A stretch of DNA of 64,000 bases from Dechloromonas aromatica (nom. nud.) (GCA_017848965.1 JAFIHA010000005.1:1-64000), one strand, 5' to 3'; shown: positions 26,262 through 35,500, counted from the first letter of the stretch. Notes: generated by a model from the sequence alone, not told the origin. Numbers and translations are program-made.

Positions 26262-27302
26262 ATGACCCTGATTCGACAACCCGCCACCACCGCCGGCTGG
26301 CTGAGCCTGCTTGCCGTCGGCAGCGCCCTCTGGCTGGCGCTCTACCAGAACCTGAGCCCATTGGCCGAAAGCCTGATCGGCGGCTTCGGTCTCGACCGCA
26401 GGACGCATTTCGGCGAGGCGCTGCATTTCTTTTTCTACGACACGCCCAAGGTGCTCCTGCTGCTCACCGGCATCGTCTTCCTGATGGGCGTGGTACAGAC
26501 CTTCTTCGCGCCGGAACGCACGCGCGCCCTGCTTTCCGGCCGCCGCCAGGGGGTCGGCAACGTGCTCGCGGCGACGCTCGGCATCGTCACTCCCTTCTGT
26601 TCCTGCTCGGCGGTGCCGCTGTTCATCGGTTTCCTGTCAGCCGGCGTGCCGCTCGGCGTGACCTTTTCCTTCCTGATCTCGGCGCCGATGGTCAATGAAG
26701 TGGCGCTGGCGCTGCTCTTCGGCCTCTTCGGCTGGCAGGTCGCGGCGCTCTACCTGGGACTCGGCCTGCTGGTCGCCATCGTCGCCGGGCTGGTCATCGG
26801 CCAGCTGAAGATGGAACGCCACCTGGAAGACTGGGTGCAGCAGATCCAGCGCGGCGAAGCCACCTGGAACGACGACGGGTCGAACGGCTGGCCGGCGCGC
26901 TTCGCCGCCGGCTGGCGTCACGTGCGCGAGATCGTCGCCAAGGTCTGGCCCTATATCCTCGTCGGCATCGCGCTCGGTGCCGGCATCCACGGCTACGTGC
27001 CGGAAGATTTCATGGCTTCGTTCATGGGCAAGGATGCCTGGTGGGCGGTGCCGGCCGCCGTCGTGCTCGGCGTGCCGATGTATACCAACGCCGCCGGCAT
27101 CATCCCGATCGTCGAAGCGCTGATCGGCAAGGGCGCCGCGCTCGGCACCGTGCTCGCCTTCATGATGAGCGTCATCGCACTCTCGGCGCCGGAGATGATC
27201 ATCCTGCGCAAGGCGCTCAAACCCACCCTCATCGCCACCTTCGCTGGCGTCGTCGCCACCGGCATCCTGCTCGTCGGCTACGTGTTCAACCTCGTCCTCT
27301 AG
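26262..27302 (+). CDS. arsP: ArsP-type permease (PF03773 family)
   Basis: The 346-residue protein has about eight transmembrane segments and the family hallmark TPFCSCSAVPLFIGFLSAG, followed by PMVNEVALALL and a second repeat PMYTNAAGIIPIVEALIGKG. Members of this family include ArsP, an efflux permease for trivalent organoarsenicals, but others are of unknown substrate. The Cys-Ser-Cys motif and placement in an arsenic operon favour a metalloid substrate. A 31-residue cytoplasmic loop near 180-215 separates the halves. The next gene encodes a small CxxC protein, a common neighbour of this permease family. Confidence 0.85.
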   Translation: MTLIRQPATTAGWLSLLAVGSALWLALYQNLSPLAESLIGGFGLDRRTHFGEALHFFFYDTPKVLLLLTGIVFLMGVVQTFFAPERTRALLSGRRQGVGNVLAATLGIVTPFCSCSAVPLFIGFLSAGVPLGVTFSFLISAPMVNEVALALLFGLFGWQVAALYLGLGLLVAIVAGLVIGQLKMERHLEDWVQQIQRGEATWNDDGSNGWPARFAAGWRHVREIVAKVWPYILVGIALGAGIHGYVPEDFMASFMGKDAWWAVPAAVVLGVPMYTNAAGIIPIVEALIGKGAALGTVLAFMMSVIALSAPEMIILRKALKPTLIATFAGVVATGILLVGYVFNLVL

Positions 27303-27313
27303 GGAGAAAAAGC

Positions 27314-27544
27314 ATGAAAGACATCAAGGTGCTCGGCACCGGCTGCGCCAACTGCCGCAACACGGTCAAACTGATCGAGGAAGTCGCCGCCGAAAAAGGC
27401 GTCGCCATTACCCTGAGCAAGGTCGAAGATTTGCCGGAGATCATGAAATACGGGGTGATGTCGACACCGGGCGTGGTCGTCGATGGCAAGGTGGTACACG
27501 CTGGCGGCATCCCGGATCGGGCCAAGATCAGTAGCTGGTTGTAA
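27314..27544 (+). CDS. Small thioredoxin-family redox-active disulfide protein
   Basis: The ATG at 27314 is preceded by AGGGAG and gives 76 residues. The fold is a mini-thioredoxin: KVLGTGCANCRNTVKLIEEV with the CxxC pair at residues 11 and 14, then MSTPGVVVDGKVVHAGGIP with a cis-Pro loop. Such proteins are regularly encoded beside PF03773 permeases and may pass electrons or metalloid to them. Cytoplasmic, since no signal peptide is seen. Confidence 0.88.
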   Translation: MKDIKVLGTGCANCRNTVKLIEEVAAEKGVAITLSKVEDLPEIMKYGVMSTPGVVVDGKVVHAGGIPDRAKISSWL

Positions 27545-27577
27545 ACGAACAAAACCCCAACGGAGGAGGAAGAGACA

Positions 27578-28510
27578 ATGAAGAAGATATTGCTGGCGCT
27601 GACTGGCGCCTTGATGCTGTTCGCCCAGACGCTTCGTGCCGAGGCCGTATTCACGGTCGACGCCCTGGGCAACGGCGTTTTCGCGTTGATCGGCCAGACC
27701 GGCGGCCGCCTGTACGAAAACCACGGCCTGAACGCCAATTACGGCGTGATCGACACAGCGGCGGGGACGATCCTGATCGATGCCGGGGCCTCGGCCGTCG
27801 CCGCCAGGGTCCTTGAAATGGAGGCCAGAAAACTGACCGGCAAGCCGGTCAAATGGGTGATCAATACCGGTGCCCAGGACCATCGCTGGCTGGGTAACGC
27901 TTACTTCGCCGCCCAGGGCGCACAGATCATCGCCTTGCAACGCACGGCGACGACGCAAACCCGTCTCGGCAAGGGACAGATCGAAGCGCTGGGCCGCGAC
28001 CTGAAGGAACAGATGGAGGGCACCGCCCCCGCGCCCGCCGCCCAGCCGCTGGCCGGCGATACCCAGACCTTGACGCTGGGCGGCCGGACGCTGGAGCTGC
28101 GTTACTTCGGCCATGCCCACTTTGCCGGCGATGCCGTGGTCTGGCTGCCGCAGGAGAAGATCCTGTTCTCCGGCGATCACATCTACGTCGACCGCCTGCT
28201 CGGCATCCTGCCTGAAAGCAACGCCGAAACCTGGCTCAAGGCTTTCAGACAAGCCATTGCCCTGCAACCGCAACGCATCGTTCCCGGTCACGGCCGGGTC
28301 TGCGACGTGGCGCAGGCGCAACGCGAAACCGGCGACTACCTGGCTTTCCTGGTCGACGGTGGCCGGAAGCTGGCCGAGGAAATGGCCGGCGTCGACGCTG
28401 CCGTCGCCGCGCTGCAGGATGCCCCGGCCTTCGCCGGCCTGAAGAACTTCGCCGATCTGCACCGGGGCAACGTCAATCGCGCCTACCTGCGCTTCGAGGC
28501 CGGCCAGTAA
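27578..28510 (+). CDS. Exported metallo-beta-lactamase-fold protein with degenerate metal site
   Basis: The 310-residue protein has a signal peptide ending near LRAEA (residue 22). The fold is recognisable: NYGVIDTAAGTILIDAGAS, YFGHAHFAGDAVVWLP, ILFSGDHIYVDRLLGI and IVPGHGRV. The usual THxHxDH metal motif reads NTGAQDHRWLGN, so the two HxH histidines are replaced while the following Asp-His pair remains. One zinc site is therefore probably lost. It is preceded by GGAGGAGGAAG and lies 33 bp behind the CxxC protein, at the end of the arsenic operon. Substrate unknown. Confidence 0.82.
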   Translation: MKKILLALTGALMLFAQTLRAEAVFTVDALGNGVFALIGQTGGRLYENHGLNANYGVIDTAAGTILIDAGASAVAARVLEMEARKLTGKPVKWVINTGAQDHRWLGNAYFAAQGAQIIALQRTATTQTRLGKGQIEALGRDLKEQMEGTAPAPAAQPLAGDTQTLTLGGRTLELRYFGHAHFAGDAVVWLPQEKILFSGDHIYVDRLLGILPESNAETWLKAFRQAIALQPQRIVPGHGRVCDVAQAQRETGDYLAFLVDGGRKLAEEMAGVDAAVAALQDAPAFAGLKNFADLHRGNVNRAYLRFEAGQ

Positions 28511-28532
28511 GCAGGCCGGCCGGCCCCGGAGT

Positions 28533-29054
28533 TCACTTCTTCGCCGGCCGCCCGGTCTTGATCCGCTCGATGCGCCCCATCACCGCCTGCAGTTCGGCGT
28601 CGTTGAGGGCTGCCAGAACGGCGATGCCGGCGCGCAGCAGTTCGCTCTTCTTGGCTTCGCTGCCCAAGCTTGCCATCCGCTTCTTGAGTACGGCGATCTG
28701 CGCGTATTCGGTTTCCGGCATCGCGTAGCTGTCGCGTACCAGCCGCGGCTTCTTCGCCTTGGCCGGCTTTTCGACTTTCTCGAGCTTTTCCGCCTTGGTC
28801 TTGGCGGTGGCCTTGGCCGGCTTTGCCGCCTTCGGGGCCTGGGGCGGGTCGTAGCTGATGGCTTCGGCCTTTTCCAGCGCTTCGGCAAGCGCCTGCTGGT
28901 GTTTGGCGACGGTCTGTTCGACCGACGGTGTCTTGCGCGGCGCACGGGCCCTGGCCGGTGCCTTGGCCGGTGCCGACGCGGGTGCTGCGGCGGTGCCTAC
29001 GGTTTCGGCAGGCTGGACGACGGGGGCCGGGGAAGGATTTTCTTTGGTAGTCAC
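28533..29054 (-). CDS. Lys/Ala/Pro-rich protein with conserved C-terminal domain
   Basis: The start is GTG at 29054, preceded by GGGAG at 9 nt, and gives 173 residues. Residues 1-105 are low-complexity and rich in Ala, Lys and Pro (histone-H1-like tail). Residues 107-170 form a compact segment beginning VRDSYAMPETEYAQIAVLKK and ending IKTGRPAKK, a pattern I recognise from conserved betaproteobacterial proteins of unknown function. The basic tail suggests nucleic-acid or polyphosphate binding, but this is inference. It converges on the arsenic operon and diverges from rpiA. Confidence 0.7.
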   Translation of the reverse strand: MTTKENPSPAPVVQPAETVGTAAAPASAPAKAPARARAPRKTPSVEQTVAKHQQALAEALEKAEAISYDPPQAPKAAKPAKATAKTKAEKLEKVEKPAKAKKPRLVRDSYAMPETEYAQIAVLKKRMASLGSEAKKSELLRAGIAVLAALNDAELQAVMGRIERIKTGRPAKK

Positions 29055-29100
29055 TGCGGGTTCTCCCTAAAAACGGTATATCCAGTTTATAGGATTTCAA

Positions 29101-29135
29101 ACTGTCACGTGGTTAAACTTTTTTGACAGTAGAAT
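29101..29135 (+). promoter_or_regulatory. Inverted repeat ACTGTCA/TGACAGT abutting the rpiA -10
   Basis: ACTGTCA (29101-29107) and TGACAGT (29124-29130) are perfect 7-bp arms with a 16-bp spacer. The second arm runs into a TAGAAT -10 candidate (29130-29135), 29 bp upstream of the rpiA ATG. The layout suggests an operator in the divergent 109-bp region. Confidence 0.4.
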
Positions 29136-29163
29136 CGCGGCAAACCATCCCAGGAGCCCCCCC

Positions 29164-29832
29164 ATGACCCAGGACGAACTCAAGCAGGCGGTCGCCCAGG
29201 CCGCTGCCGATCATGTTGCGGAAAGCACGCCGGTCGGCGCCATCATCGGCGTTGGCACCGGCTCGACGGCCAATTTCTTCATCGATGCGCTGGCTGCGCT
29301 GAAGGACCGCATCGGCGGTGCCGTCGCCAGTTCCGAGGCAACCCGCCAGCGCCTTGCCGGCCACGGCATCCCGGTGCTCGACCTCAACGAGGTCAGCCGG
29401 ATTCCCGTCTATGTCGACGGCGCCGACGAAATCGACGATGGCCTCAACATGATCAAGGGCGGCGGCGGCGCACTCACCCGCGAAAAGATCGTTGCCGCCG
29501 TCGCCGACTGCTTCGTCTGCATCGCCGACGCCTCGAAGCTGGTCGACACGCTGGGCAAATTCCCGCTGCCGGTGGAAGTCATCCCGATGGCCCGCGCCCA
29601 TGTCATCCGCGAACTCGAGAAACTCGGCGGCCTGCCGCAACTGCGCGAGGGCTTCGTCACCGACAACGGCAACCAGATCGTCGACGTCCGCGGCCTCCTG
29701 ATCCACGATCCGAAAGGCCTGGAAGCGAAGATCAACCAGATTGTCGGCGTCGTCACCAACGGCCTGTTCGCGATGCGCCCGGCCGATCTGCTGCTGCTCG
29801 GCACCAGCGAGGGCGTGCGCCGCATCGGCTGA
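29164..29832 (+). CDS. rpiA: Ribose-5-phosphate isomerase A
   Basis: The 222-residue protein has the RpiA motifs in order: [15 protein letters not shown] (phosphate loop), [31 protein letters not shown] with the catalytic acidic residues, and [13 protein letters not shown]. It interconverts ribose-5-phosphate and ribulose-5-phosphate in the pentose phosphate pathway. AGGAG precedes the ATG. Confidence 0.97.
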   Translation: MTQDELKQAVAQAAADHVAESTPVGAIIGVGTGSTANFFIDALAALKDRIGGAVASSEATRQRLAGHGIPVLDLNEVSRIPVYVDGADEIDDGLNMIKGGGGALTREKIVAAVADCFVCIADASKLVDTLGKFPLPVEVIPMARAHVIRELEKLGGLPQLREGFVTDNGNQIVDVRGLLIHDPKGLEAKINQIVGVVTNGLFAMRPADLLLLGTSEGVRRIG

Positions 29833-29892
29833 GTCATCGGCCTGTCACATCGGGGCGCCAGACTGCCGGCATTCGACAGCCGGGAGCGCCCC

Positions 29893-30441
29893 ATGTTCTT
29901 GTCCGCCCAGGAAATCGCCGCCAGCCGCGAGCAGGCGCTCGGCAACCTGCTTGCCCTCTCCTCGCACTACCTGGCCACCAGCCAGCGCGCCTGCCAGATC
30001 GCCACCGGCGCCGGCCGGGAGGGCATCGAACACGCCAGCCGCCGCTGGAGTCAGCTCGCCCACGGCCAGCTCGACGCGCTGATCCAGTTCCCCGCCACGC
30101 TCTGGCTCGACGCCTTGCCGCGCGCCGGCGAACTGCTCGACCAGTCGCTGCAACTTCTCGGCGAGGCCCACAAGGCCTGGCTGCAAGGTAGCGAGGCGCA
30201 GGTCCGCATCGTCGACGGCATCGTCTTCGCCTACCTGCGGCGCGCCGGCCGCAGCAGCCCATGGGAAACCGTGATCGTCCTCGACGCGCTGCGCAACACG
30301 CTGAACGGGGCGGAGCAGACCCTGCACGAAATCAATGCGGCGGCCATCGAGCAGGTGGACCGGGTTGGCGAGGAAATGCAGCAGGTCGTCACCCCGAGCG
30401 CCAACCGCCGCGTACGCGCCAGGAACAAGCCGGAAGCTTGA
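29893..30441 (+). CDS. Phasin-like granule-associated protein
   Basis: The 182-residue protein is helical and lacks a signal peptide. It has the phasin-like lay-out: an amphipathic N-terminal half with SREQALGNLLALSSHYLATS and repeated Ala/Gln/Leu heptads, and a basic end. It resembles the polyhydroxyalkanoate granule proteins of the phasin families less closely than the two genes at 34868 and 35501. It is separated from rpiA by 60 bp and faces kefC. Confidence 0.6.
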   Translation: MFLSAQEIAASREQALGNLLALSSHYLATSQRACQIATGAGREGIEHASRRWSQLAHGQLDALIQFPATLWLDALPRAGELLDQSLQLLGEAHKAWLQGSEAQVRIVDGIVFAYLRRAGRSSPWETVIVLDALRNTLNGAEQTLHEINAAAIEQVDRVGEEMQQVVTPSANRRVRARNKPEA

Positions 30442-30469
30442 TGCAGCGAGCTGCCGACGGCGCGCGCCC

Positions 30470-32422
30470 TTAACGCTTGAGCAGGCGGTCTTCGGCCGCC
30501 GCCACGGCGCCTGGCGTACCGAGCACGACGACGACGTCGCCTTCGTCGAGCCGGGTCTCCGGCGCCGGTTCGAGAGCGCGGATACCGCGCCGACGGATGG
30601 CGCTGACCTCGCAGCCGAGCAGTTCCAGGCCGAGTTCGCCGAGCGTCTGACCGATCGCCGCGGCGCCAGGCGTCAACCAGATCGAATGCAGACGCGACTG
30701 GCTGTTGTCGTCATCGTCCCGATCGGTGAAGCCCCGATAGAAGCCGCGCAGCAGCCGATAGCGCTGGCCGCGCACCTGGCGGATGCGCTTCAATACGCGG
30801 TTGATCGGCACGCCGACCAGGACCAGCGCGTGCGAAGCAAGCATCAGGCTGGCCTCCAGCGTTTCCGGGACGACTTCGGCGGCGCCGGCGCTGGCCAGGC
30901 GGTTCATGTCCTTCTCGTCGGCGGTACGGACCACGACCGGCAGGTCGGGGCGCATTTCCTGGACGTGATGCAGGACCTTTTCGGCCAGCTGGGTGTCGCT
31001 CATCGTCACGATGACGACGCTGGCGCGCATCAGGCCGGCCGCCATCAGCGCCTCCTTGCGCCCGGCATCGCCGAAGACGACGCTCTCGCCACCGCCCGCC
31101 GCCTCGCGCACGCGGTCCGGATCGAGGTCGAGGGCGATGCTCTGTATCCCTTCCTGGGCCAGGAAACGGGCGAGGTACTGGCCGTTGCGCCCGAAGCCGC
31201 AGAGGATCGCGTGCTTCTCCGAAGTCATCGACTGGGCGGCAATCTGCGTCACCTGCATCGAGCGCAGCAACCATTCGCTGGCGACGAAACGCATCACCAG
31301 ACGCTCGCTGTACTGGACGATGAAGGGCGCAATCAGCATCGACAGCACCAGCGAAGTCAACACCACCTGCTCGATCCCCTTGGGCAGGTGGGTGATCACG
31401 CCGAGCAGCACGAAACCGAATTCACCGCCGGCGCACAGCCACAACCCCGAGCGGATGGCATTGCCGGACGAGGCGCCGAGCTTCCACGACAGGAGGCCGA
31501 CGATCAGCGCCTTGATCACCAGCAGCAGGACCAGCACCAGCATCACCTGCCACCACAGGCCGACCAGGATATGGAGGTCGAGCTTGACGCCGATGGTGAC
31601 GAAGAAAAGCCCCATCAGCACGTCGCGGAAGGGTTTGATGTCCTCTTCCACCTGCATGCGGAACTCGGTTTCGGCGATCAGCATGCCGGCGACGAAGGCG
31701 CCCAGCGCCAGCGACAGGCCGGCGTGCTCGGTGATCGTCGCCAGACCGAGGGTGATGAGCAGCACGTTGAGGACGAACACCTCGGCCGACTTGGCGCGGG
31801 CGACGAAATGGAACCACTTGCGCATCAGCTTCTGGCCGAACACCAGGATCAGCGCCAGCACCGCAGCCGCCTTGAGCATGGCGACGCCCATCAGCATCGC
31901 CAGTTTCTCCGGCGATTCGGTCAGCGACGGCAGCAGGACCAGCAACGGCACCACGGCGAGGTCCTGGAACAACAGCACGCCGACGATCTGCCGGCCATGC
32001 ACCGAATCGAGCTGCATGCGTTCCGCCAGCAGCTTGCTCAGCACCGCCGTGGACGACATGGCGAACACCGCGCCCAGCGCGATCCCCAGTTGCCAGCCGA
32101 TGCCCAGCGCCATCACCAGCAGCAGCACGACCAGCATGGTCAACAGCACCTGCAGCAAGCCCAGCCCGAAGACGATGCGTTTCATCGCGTAGAGCTTGGG
32201 CAGGGAGAATTCGAGGCCGATCGAGAACATCAGGAAGACGACGCCGAATTCGGCGATGTATTCGGCGCGATGGATGTCCGACATCAGATTGAACGCGTGC
32301 GGCCCGATCATGCTGCCCACCGCCAGGTAGCCAAGCACCGGCGGCAAGTTGAAACGACGGAAGATGACCACGGCGAGAACCGAGGCTCCGAGCAGCAGCA
32401 GGACGAGGGAAAGGGCGCTCAA
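30470..32422 (-). CDS. KefC-type K+/H+ antiporter with TrkA domains
   Basis: The protein has a CPA2 Na+/H+-exchanger-like membrane domain (residues 1-390, about 12 helices, FRRFNLPPVLGYLAVGSMIG), a TrkA-N NAD-binding domain (HAILCGFGRNGQYLARFLAQ) and a C-terminal TrkA-C domain. It probably exports K+ in exchange for H+ under electrophile or osmotic stress. The start is uncertain: no ATG fits; TTG at 32422 gives 650 residues and aligns with typical family N-termini, while the frame stays open to a TTG at 32485 inside the divergent kdsD. Confidence 0.9.
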   Translation of the reverse strand: MSALSLVLLLLGASVLAVVIFRRFNLPPVLGYLAVGSMIGPHAFNLMSDIHRAEYIAEFGVVFLMFSIGLEFSLPKLYAMKRIVFGLGLLQVLLTMLVVLLLVMALGIGWQLGIALGAVFAMSSTAVLSKLLAERMQLDSVHGRQIVGVLLFQDLAVVPLLVLLPSLTESPEKLAMLMGVAMLKAAAVLALILVFGQKLMRKWFHFVARAKSAEVFVLNVLLITLGLATITEHAGLSLALGAFVAGMLIAETEFRMQVEEDIKPFRDVLMGLFFVTIGVKLDLHILVGLWWQVMLVLVLLLVIKALIVGLLSWKLGASSGNAIRSGLWLCAGGEFGFVLLGVITHLPKGIEQVVLTSLVLSMLIAPFIVQYSERLVMRFVASEWLLRSMQVTQIAAQSMTSEKHAILCGFGRNGQYLARFLAQEGIQSIALDLDPDRVREAAGGGESVVFGDAGRKEALMAAGLMRASVVIVTMSDTQLAEKVLHHVQEMRPDLPVVVRTADEKDMNRLASAGAAEVVPETLEASLMLASHALVLVGVPINRVLKRIRQVRGQRYRLLRGFYRGFTDRDDDDNSQSRLHSIWLTPGAAAIGQTLGELGLELLGCEVSAIRRRGIRALEPAPETRLDEGDVVVVLGTPGAVAAAEDRLLKR

Positions 32423-32475
32423 ATCGGGCTTGATGAAGTCAGGTATACTCCGACCATCATAACCGCAGCCCGCCC

Positions 32476-33474
32476 ATGAACCCAAATCCGTCGCCCGCCT
32501 GTTTTTCGCCGGAACGCGCCCTGCTGCTGGGCCGGCAGACGCTCGCCATCGAGGCGGCGGCGGTCGGCGCGCTGCAGGCCCGGATCGACGACCGTTTCGC
32601 CGCCGCCGTCCGCCTCATCCTCGACAGCCGCGGCCGCCTGATCGTCAGCGGCATGGGGAAATCCGGTCACATCGCGCGCAAGATCGCCGCCACCATGGCC
32701 AGTACCGGCACCCCTGCCTACTTCGTCCATCCGGCCGAAGCCAGCCACGGCGACCTCGGCATGATCACCCGCCACGACATCCTGCTCGCCCTCTCCAATT
32801 CCGGCGAATCCGAGGAGTTGCTGCGCATTCTGCCGGCGCTCAAGCGGCAGGGCGCGCGGGTCGTCGCGATGACCGGCAACCCGGACTCGACGCTGGCCCG
32901 CGAAGCCGACGTCCACCTCGACGCCGGGGTCGCCCAGGAAGCCTGCCCGCTCAACCTGGCGCCAACCGCCTCGACCACCGCCGCGCTGGCCCTCGGCGAC
33001 GCACTGGCGGTCGCCCTGCTCGACGCCCGCGGCTTCGGCCCGGAGGATTTCGCCCGCTCGCACCCCGGCGGATCGCTCGGCCGCCGCCTGCTGACCCACG
33101 TCCGCGACGTCATGCGCCAGCGCGACCGGGTGCCGGCGGTAGCGCCGACAACGCCGATCAGCGAGGCCATCGTCGCCATGTCCCACGGCGGCCTCGGTCT
33201 GGTTGCCGTGGTCGATGGCACCGACCGGCCGGTCGGCATCTTCACCGACGGCGACCTGCGGCGCGCCTTCGAGAAGCGCATCGACCTCCAGGACGCCAGC
33301 ATCGTCGCCGCGATGACTGCCACCCCGCGCACCATCGGCCCTGAGCGCCTCGCCGTCGAGGCGGTCGAGATGATGGAGCGCCTGCGCATCAATGCCCTGC
33401 TCGTCTGCGACGAGGACGGCAAGCTGCAGGGTGCGCTCAACATGCACGACCTGTTCACCGCCAAGGTCATCTGA
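32476..33474 (+). CDS. kdsD: Arabinose-5-phosphate isomerase (KpsF/GutQ family)
   Basis: The 332-residue protein has a SIS domain (residues about 45-180, GMGKSGHIARKIAATMASTG, HGDLGMI, SNSGESEELL) followed by two CBS domains (about 205-330). It converts ribulose-5-phosphate into arabinose-5-phosphate, the first step of Kdo synthesis for lipopolysaccharide. A TATACT -10 candidate is at 32444-32449. lptC follows 22 bp later; the Kdo-8-phosphate phosphatase gene kdsC, often in between, is absent. Confidence 0.95.
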   Translation: MNPNPSPACFSPERALLLGRQTLAIEAAAVGALQARIDDRFAAAVRLILDSRGRLIVSGMGKSGHIARKIAATMASTGTPAYFVHPAEASHGDLGMITRHDILLALSNSGESEELLRILPALKRQGARVVAMTGNPDSTLAREADVHLDAGVAQEACPLNLAPTASTTAALALGDALAVALLDARGFGPEDFARSHPGGSLGRRLLTHVRDVMRQRDRVPAVAPTTPISEAIVAMSHGGLGLVAVVDGTDRPVGIFTDGDLRRAFEKRIDLQDASIVAAMTATPRTIGPERLAVEAVEMMERLRINALLVCDEDGKLQGALNMHDLFTAKVI

Positions 33475-33496
33475 TGAGCGCCATCACACTCCTGCC

Positions 33497-34081
33497 ATGA
33501 AGAACTGGTCTGGCCAACTCTTCCCGATCACCCTGCTGGCGCTGCTGGCGGGGCTCAGTTTCTGGCTGCAGGCGATACTCACCACCGACGAAGTGCGTCC
33601 GGAGATGCGCACGGCGGCCCATGAGGCCGATGCCATCGTCGAAAATTTCGAAATCCGCCGCCTCGACGAGCAAGGCAAACTGCAATACCGTCTGAGTGCG
33701 CCACAACTGCGCCATTTCCCCGACAACGACAGTTCGCTGGTCACCTCGCCGCGCCTGCTCGCCTATCGCGGCGACGCGCCCCCGCTCATCCTGACCGCCG
33801 GTCGGGCGACGGTCACCGCCCGCGGCGAAACGATCCTGCTCGACGATAGCGTGGAGATCGTCCGCGCCGCCACCGACAAACGCCCCGAACTCAATGCCCG
33901 GACCTCGACACTGACCGTCGAACCGGAAACCGGCAAAGCCCATACCGACCAGGCCATGACCATCACCCTGGGCGCCTCCGAAATCAGTGGCGTCGGCGCC
34001 CGCATCGACAACAAGGCCTCGACCTTCGAACTGCGCTCGCAAGTCCGCGGTCGCTACCTTTCCGCCAGAGCCAAGCCATGA
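33497..34081 (+). CDS. lptC: Lipopolysaccharide export protein LptC
   Basis: The ATG at 33497 (MKNWSGQLFPITLLALLAGL) gives 194 residues: one N-terminal membrane anchor (residues 7-26) and a periplasmic beta-jellyroll of the LptC/OstA type (IRRLDEQGKLQYRLSAPQL, ARGETILLDDSVEIVR). It links the LptBFG transporter to LptA in the periplasmic bridge. The stop overlaps the lptA start (ATGA). Confidence 0.9.
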   Translation: MKNWSGQLFPITLLALLAGLSFWLQAILTTDEVRPEMRTAAHEADAIVENFEIRRLDEQGKLQYRLSAPQLRHFPDNDSSLVTSPRLLAYRGDAPPLILTAGRATVTARGETILLDDSVEIVRAATDKRPELNARTSTLTVEPETGKAHTDQAMTITLGASEISGVGARIDNKASTFELRSQVRGRYLSARAKP

Positions 34082-34677
34082 TCCTTCGCCCCGCCCTGCT
34101 CGCCGCCATCATTCTTGGCTGCCCCCCCGCCTTCGCCGAAAAGGCCGACCGCGACAAGCCGATGCTGCTCGAAGCCAACCGCATCTCGATCGACGACGCC
34201 AAGAAGCAGCAGATCCTCGAAGGCGATGTCGTCATCAGCAAGGGCACGCTGATGATCAAGGCGGCGCGCATCATCGTCAGCGAGGACCGCTATGGCTTCC
34301 AGAAGGGCATCGCTTTCGCCCCGCCGGGCGGCAAGGCGAGCTTCCGCCAGAAACGCGACGGGCGCGACGATTATGTCGAAGGCGAAGCCGAGCGCATCGA
34401 ATACGACAGCAACAGCGAGATCGCCGAACTTTTCCATCGCGCCCACATCCGCGCCGGCGAGGACGAGGTCCGCGGCGACTACATCTGGTACGACGCGGTC
34501 AGCGAGAAGTTCCTCGCCAGCGCTGGCGAGGCGAGCGACCCGAAGGGCGCCACACCGCGCGTGCGGGCGGTGATCCAGCCGCGCAGCAAGGGCAGCGAAC
34601 CGAGCCGTCCGAGTACCCGTGGCGACAATCTGCAACTGCGCAGCGCCGGCGACATCGACCCGAAAGATCCTCGATAA
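34078..34677 (+). CDS. lptA: Lipopolysaccharide transport periplasmic protein LptA
   Basis: The 199-residue protein has a signal peptide ending at PPAFA (residue 20) and the OstA/LptA fold (LLEANRISIDDAKKQQILEG, DVVISKGTLMIKAARIIV, VEGEAERIEYDSNSEIAEL). It forms the periplasmic bridge for lipopolysaccharide transport. It ends the kdsD-lptC-lptA operon; lptB, which usually follows, is not in this window. Confidence 0.94.
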   Translation: MILRPALLAAIILGCPPAFAEKADRDKPMLLEANRISIDDAKKQQILEGDVVISKGTLMIKAARIIVSEDRYGFQKGIAFAPPGGKASFRQKRDGRDDYVEGEAERIEYDSNSEIAELFHRAHIRAGEDEVRGDYIWYDAVSEKFLASAGEASDPKGATPRVRAVIQPRSKGSEPSRPSTRGDNLQLRSAGDIDPKDPR

Positions 34678-34749
34678 AATGCCATAAGCATCAATCACAT
34701 GGCTGATTCGAAAGGATTTATCCCGTTTGTGCAGTGCACAAAATAGTTG

Positions 34750-34777
34750 TTGACAAGTCAACACGCTCGTCTATAAT
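34750..34777 (+). promoter_or_regulatory. Strong sigma70-type promoter of the first phasin gene
   Basis: Consensus TTGACA (34750-34755) and TATAAT (34772-34777) are separated by 16 bp. The A/T-rich leader contrasts with the surrounding G+C-rich coding sequence. The phasin ATG lies about 84 nt beyond the predicted start, leaving a long leader without visible structure. Confidence 0.8.
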
Positions 34778-34867
34778 CAAAGACATGGTGCGGTGCAGCA
34801 ACGCAAAGCGAAACGGCACTGCCAAGGCCACCCCTGTTCTGCCAGACTTTTCTTTCCGGAGACCCCC

Positions 34868-35419
34868 ATGTTCAAGACGCCCGAGCAATTCGCCGCTGCC
34901 AACAAAGCCACCGTCGATTCCCTGCTGTCCCTCGCCAACACCGCGCTCGCCTCCGCCGAACGCATCGCCGCCCTGAACCTGAACACCGCCCGCTCGCTGA
35001 TGGAAGATTCCGTCTCCGGCGCGAAGGCGCTGATGGGCGCCAAGGATGTCCAGGAAGCCCTGTCGATCCAGGCCTCGCTGGCCCAGCCGAACGTCGAGAA
35101 GGCCGTTGCCTACTCGCGCAGCGTCTATGAAATCTCGGCCCAGACCCAGGAAGAACTGTCGAAGATGGTCGAAGCCCAGTTCTCCGACTTCCAGAAGACC
35201 GTCTCCGGTCTGCTCGATCAAGCCGCCAAGTCCGCCCCGGCCGGCTCCGACGTTGCCGTCGCTGCCGTCAAGAGCGCCATCGCCGCCGCCAACTCGGCTT
35301 TCGACAACATGAACAAGGCCGCCAAGCAGGTTGCCGAGATTGCCGAAGCCAATGTTGCCGCCGCCACCAACGCCACGGTCAAGGCGGTCAGCGCCACCGC
35401 CGCCCCCAAGAAGAAGTAA
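34868..35419 (+). CDS. phaP: Phasin (PhaP-type granule protein)
   Basis: The ATG at 34868 (MFKTPEQFAAANKATVDSLL) lies behind CGGAG and gives 183 residues. The TIGR01841-type phasin layout is clear: AxxKAxVDxLLxLANTAL, AERIAALNLNTARSLMEDS, and a coiled Ala/Ser/Lys-rich end (KKK). Phasins coat polyhydroxyalkanoate granules and limit coalescence. It is highly expressed in most producers, which fits the near-consensus promoter. A terminator separates it from the paralogue downstream. Confidence 0.93.
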   Translation: MFKTPEQFAAANKATVDSLLSLANTALASAERIAALNLNTARSLMEDSVSGAKALMGAKDVQEALSIQASLAQPNVEKAVAYSRSVYEISAQTQEELSKMVEAQFSDFQKTVSGLLDQAAKSAPAGSDVAVAAVKSAIAAANSAFDNMNKAAKQVAEIAEANVAAATNATVKAVSATAAPKKK

Positions 35420-35433
35420 GTTGTTGCATCCAG

Positions 35434-35461
35434 GCCTCTGCCCCCGGGCGGAGGCTTTGTT
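35434..35461 (+). terminator. Terminator after first phasin gene
   Basis: GCCTC-T-GCCC pairs with GGGC-G-GAGGC around a short loop and is followed by TTTGTTT. It lies 14 bp after the stop codon. Confidence 0.7.
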
Positions 35462-35500
35462 TCATCCCAACCACCTATAAAACGCACGCTGGAGATAACG

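Noticed and set aside
30335..32479. Plus-strand open frame of 714 codons opposite kefC
   Set aside because: Composition is dominated by His, Gln and Asp, as expected from the reverse strand of a membrane protein gene.
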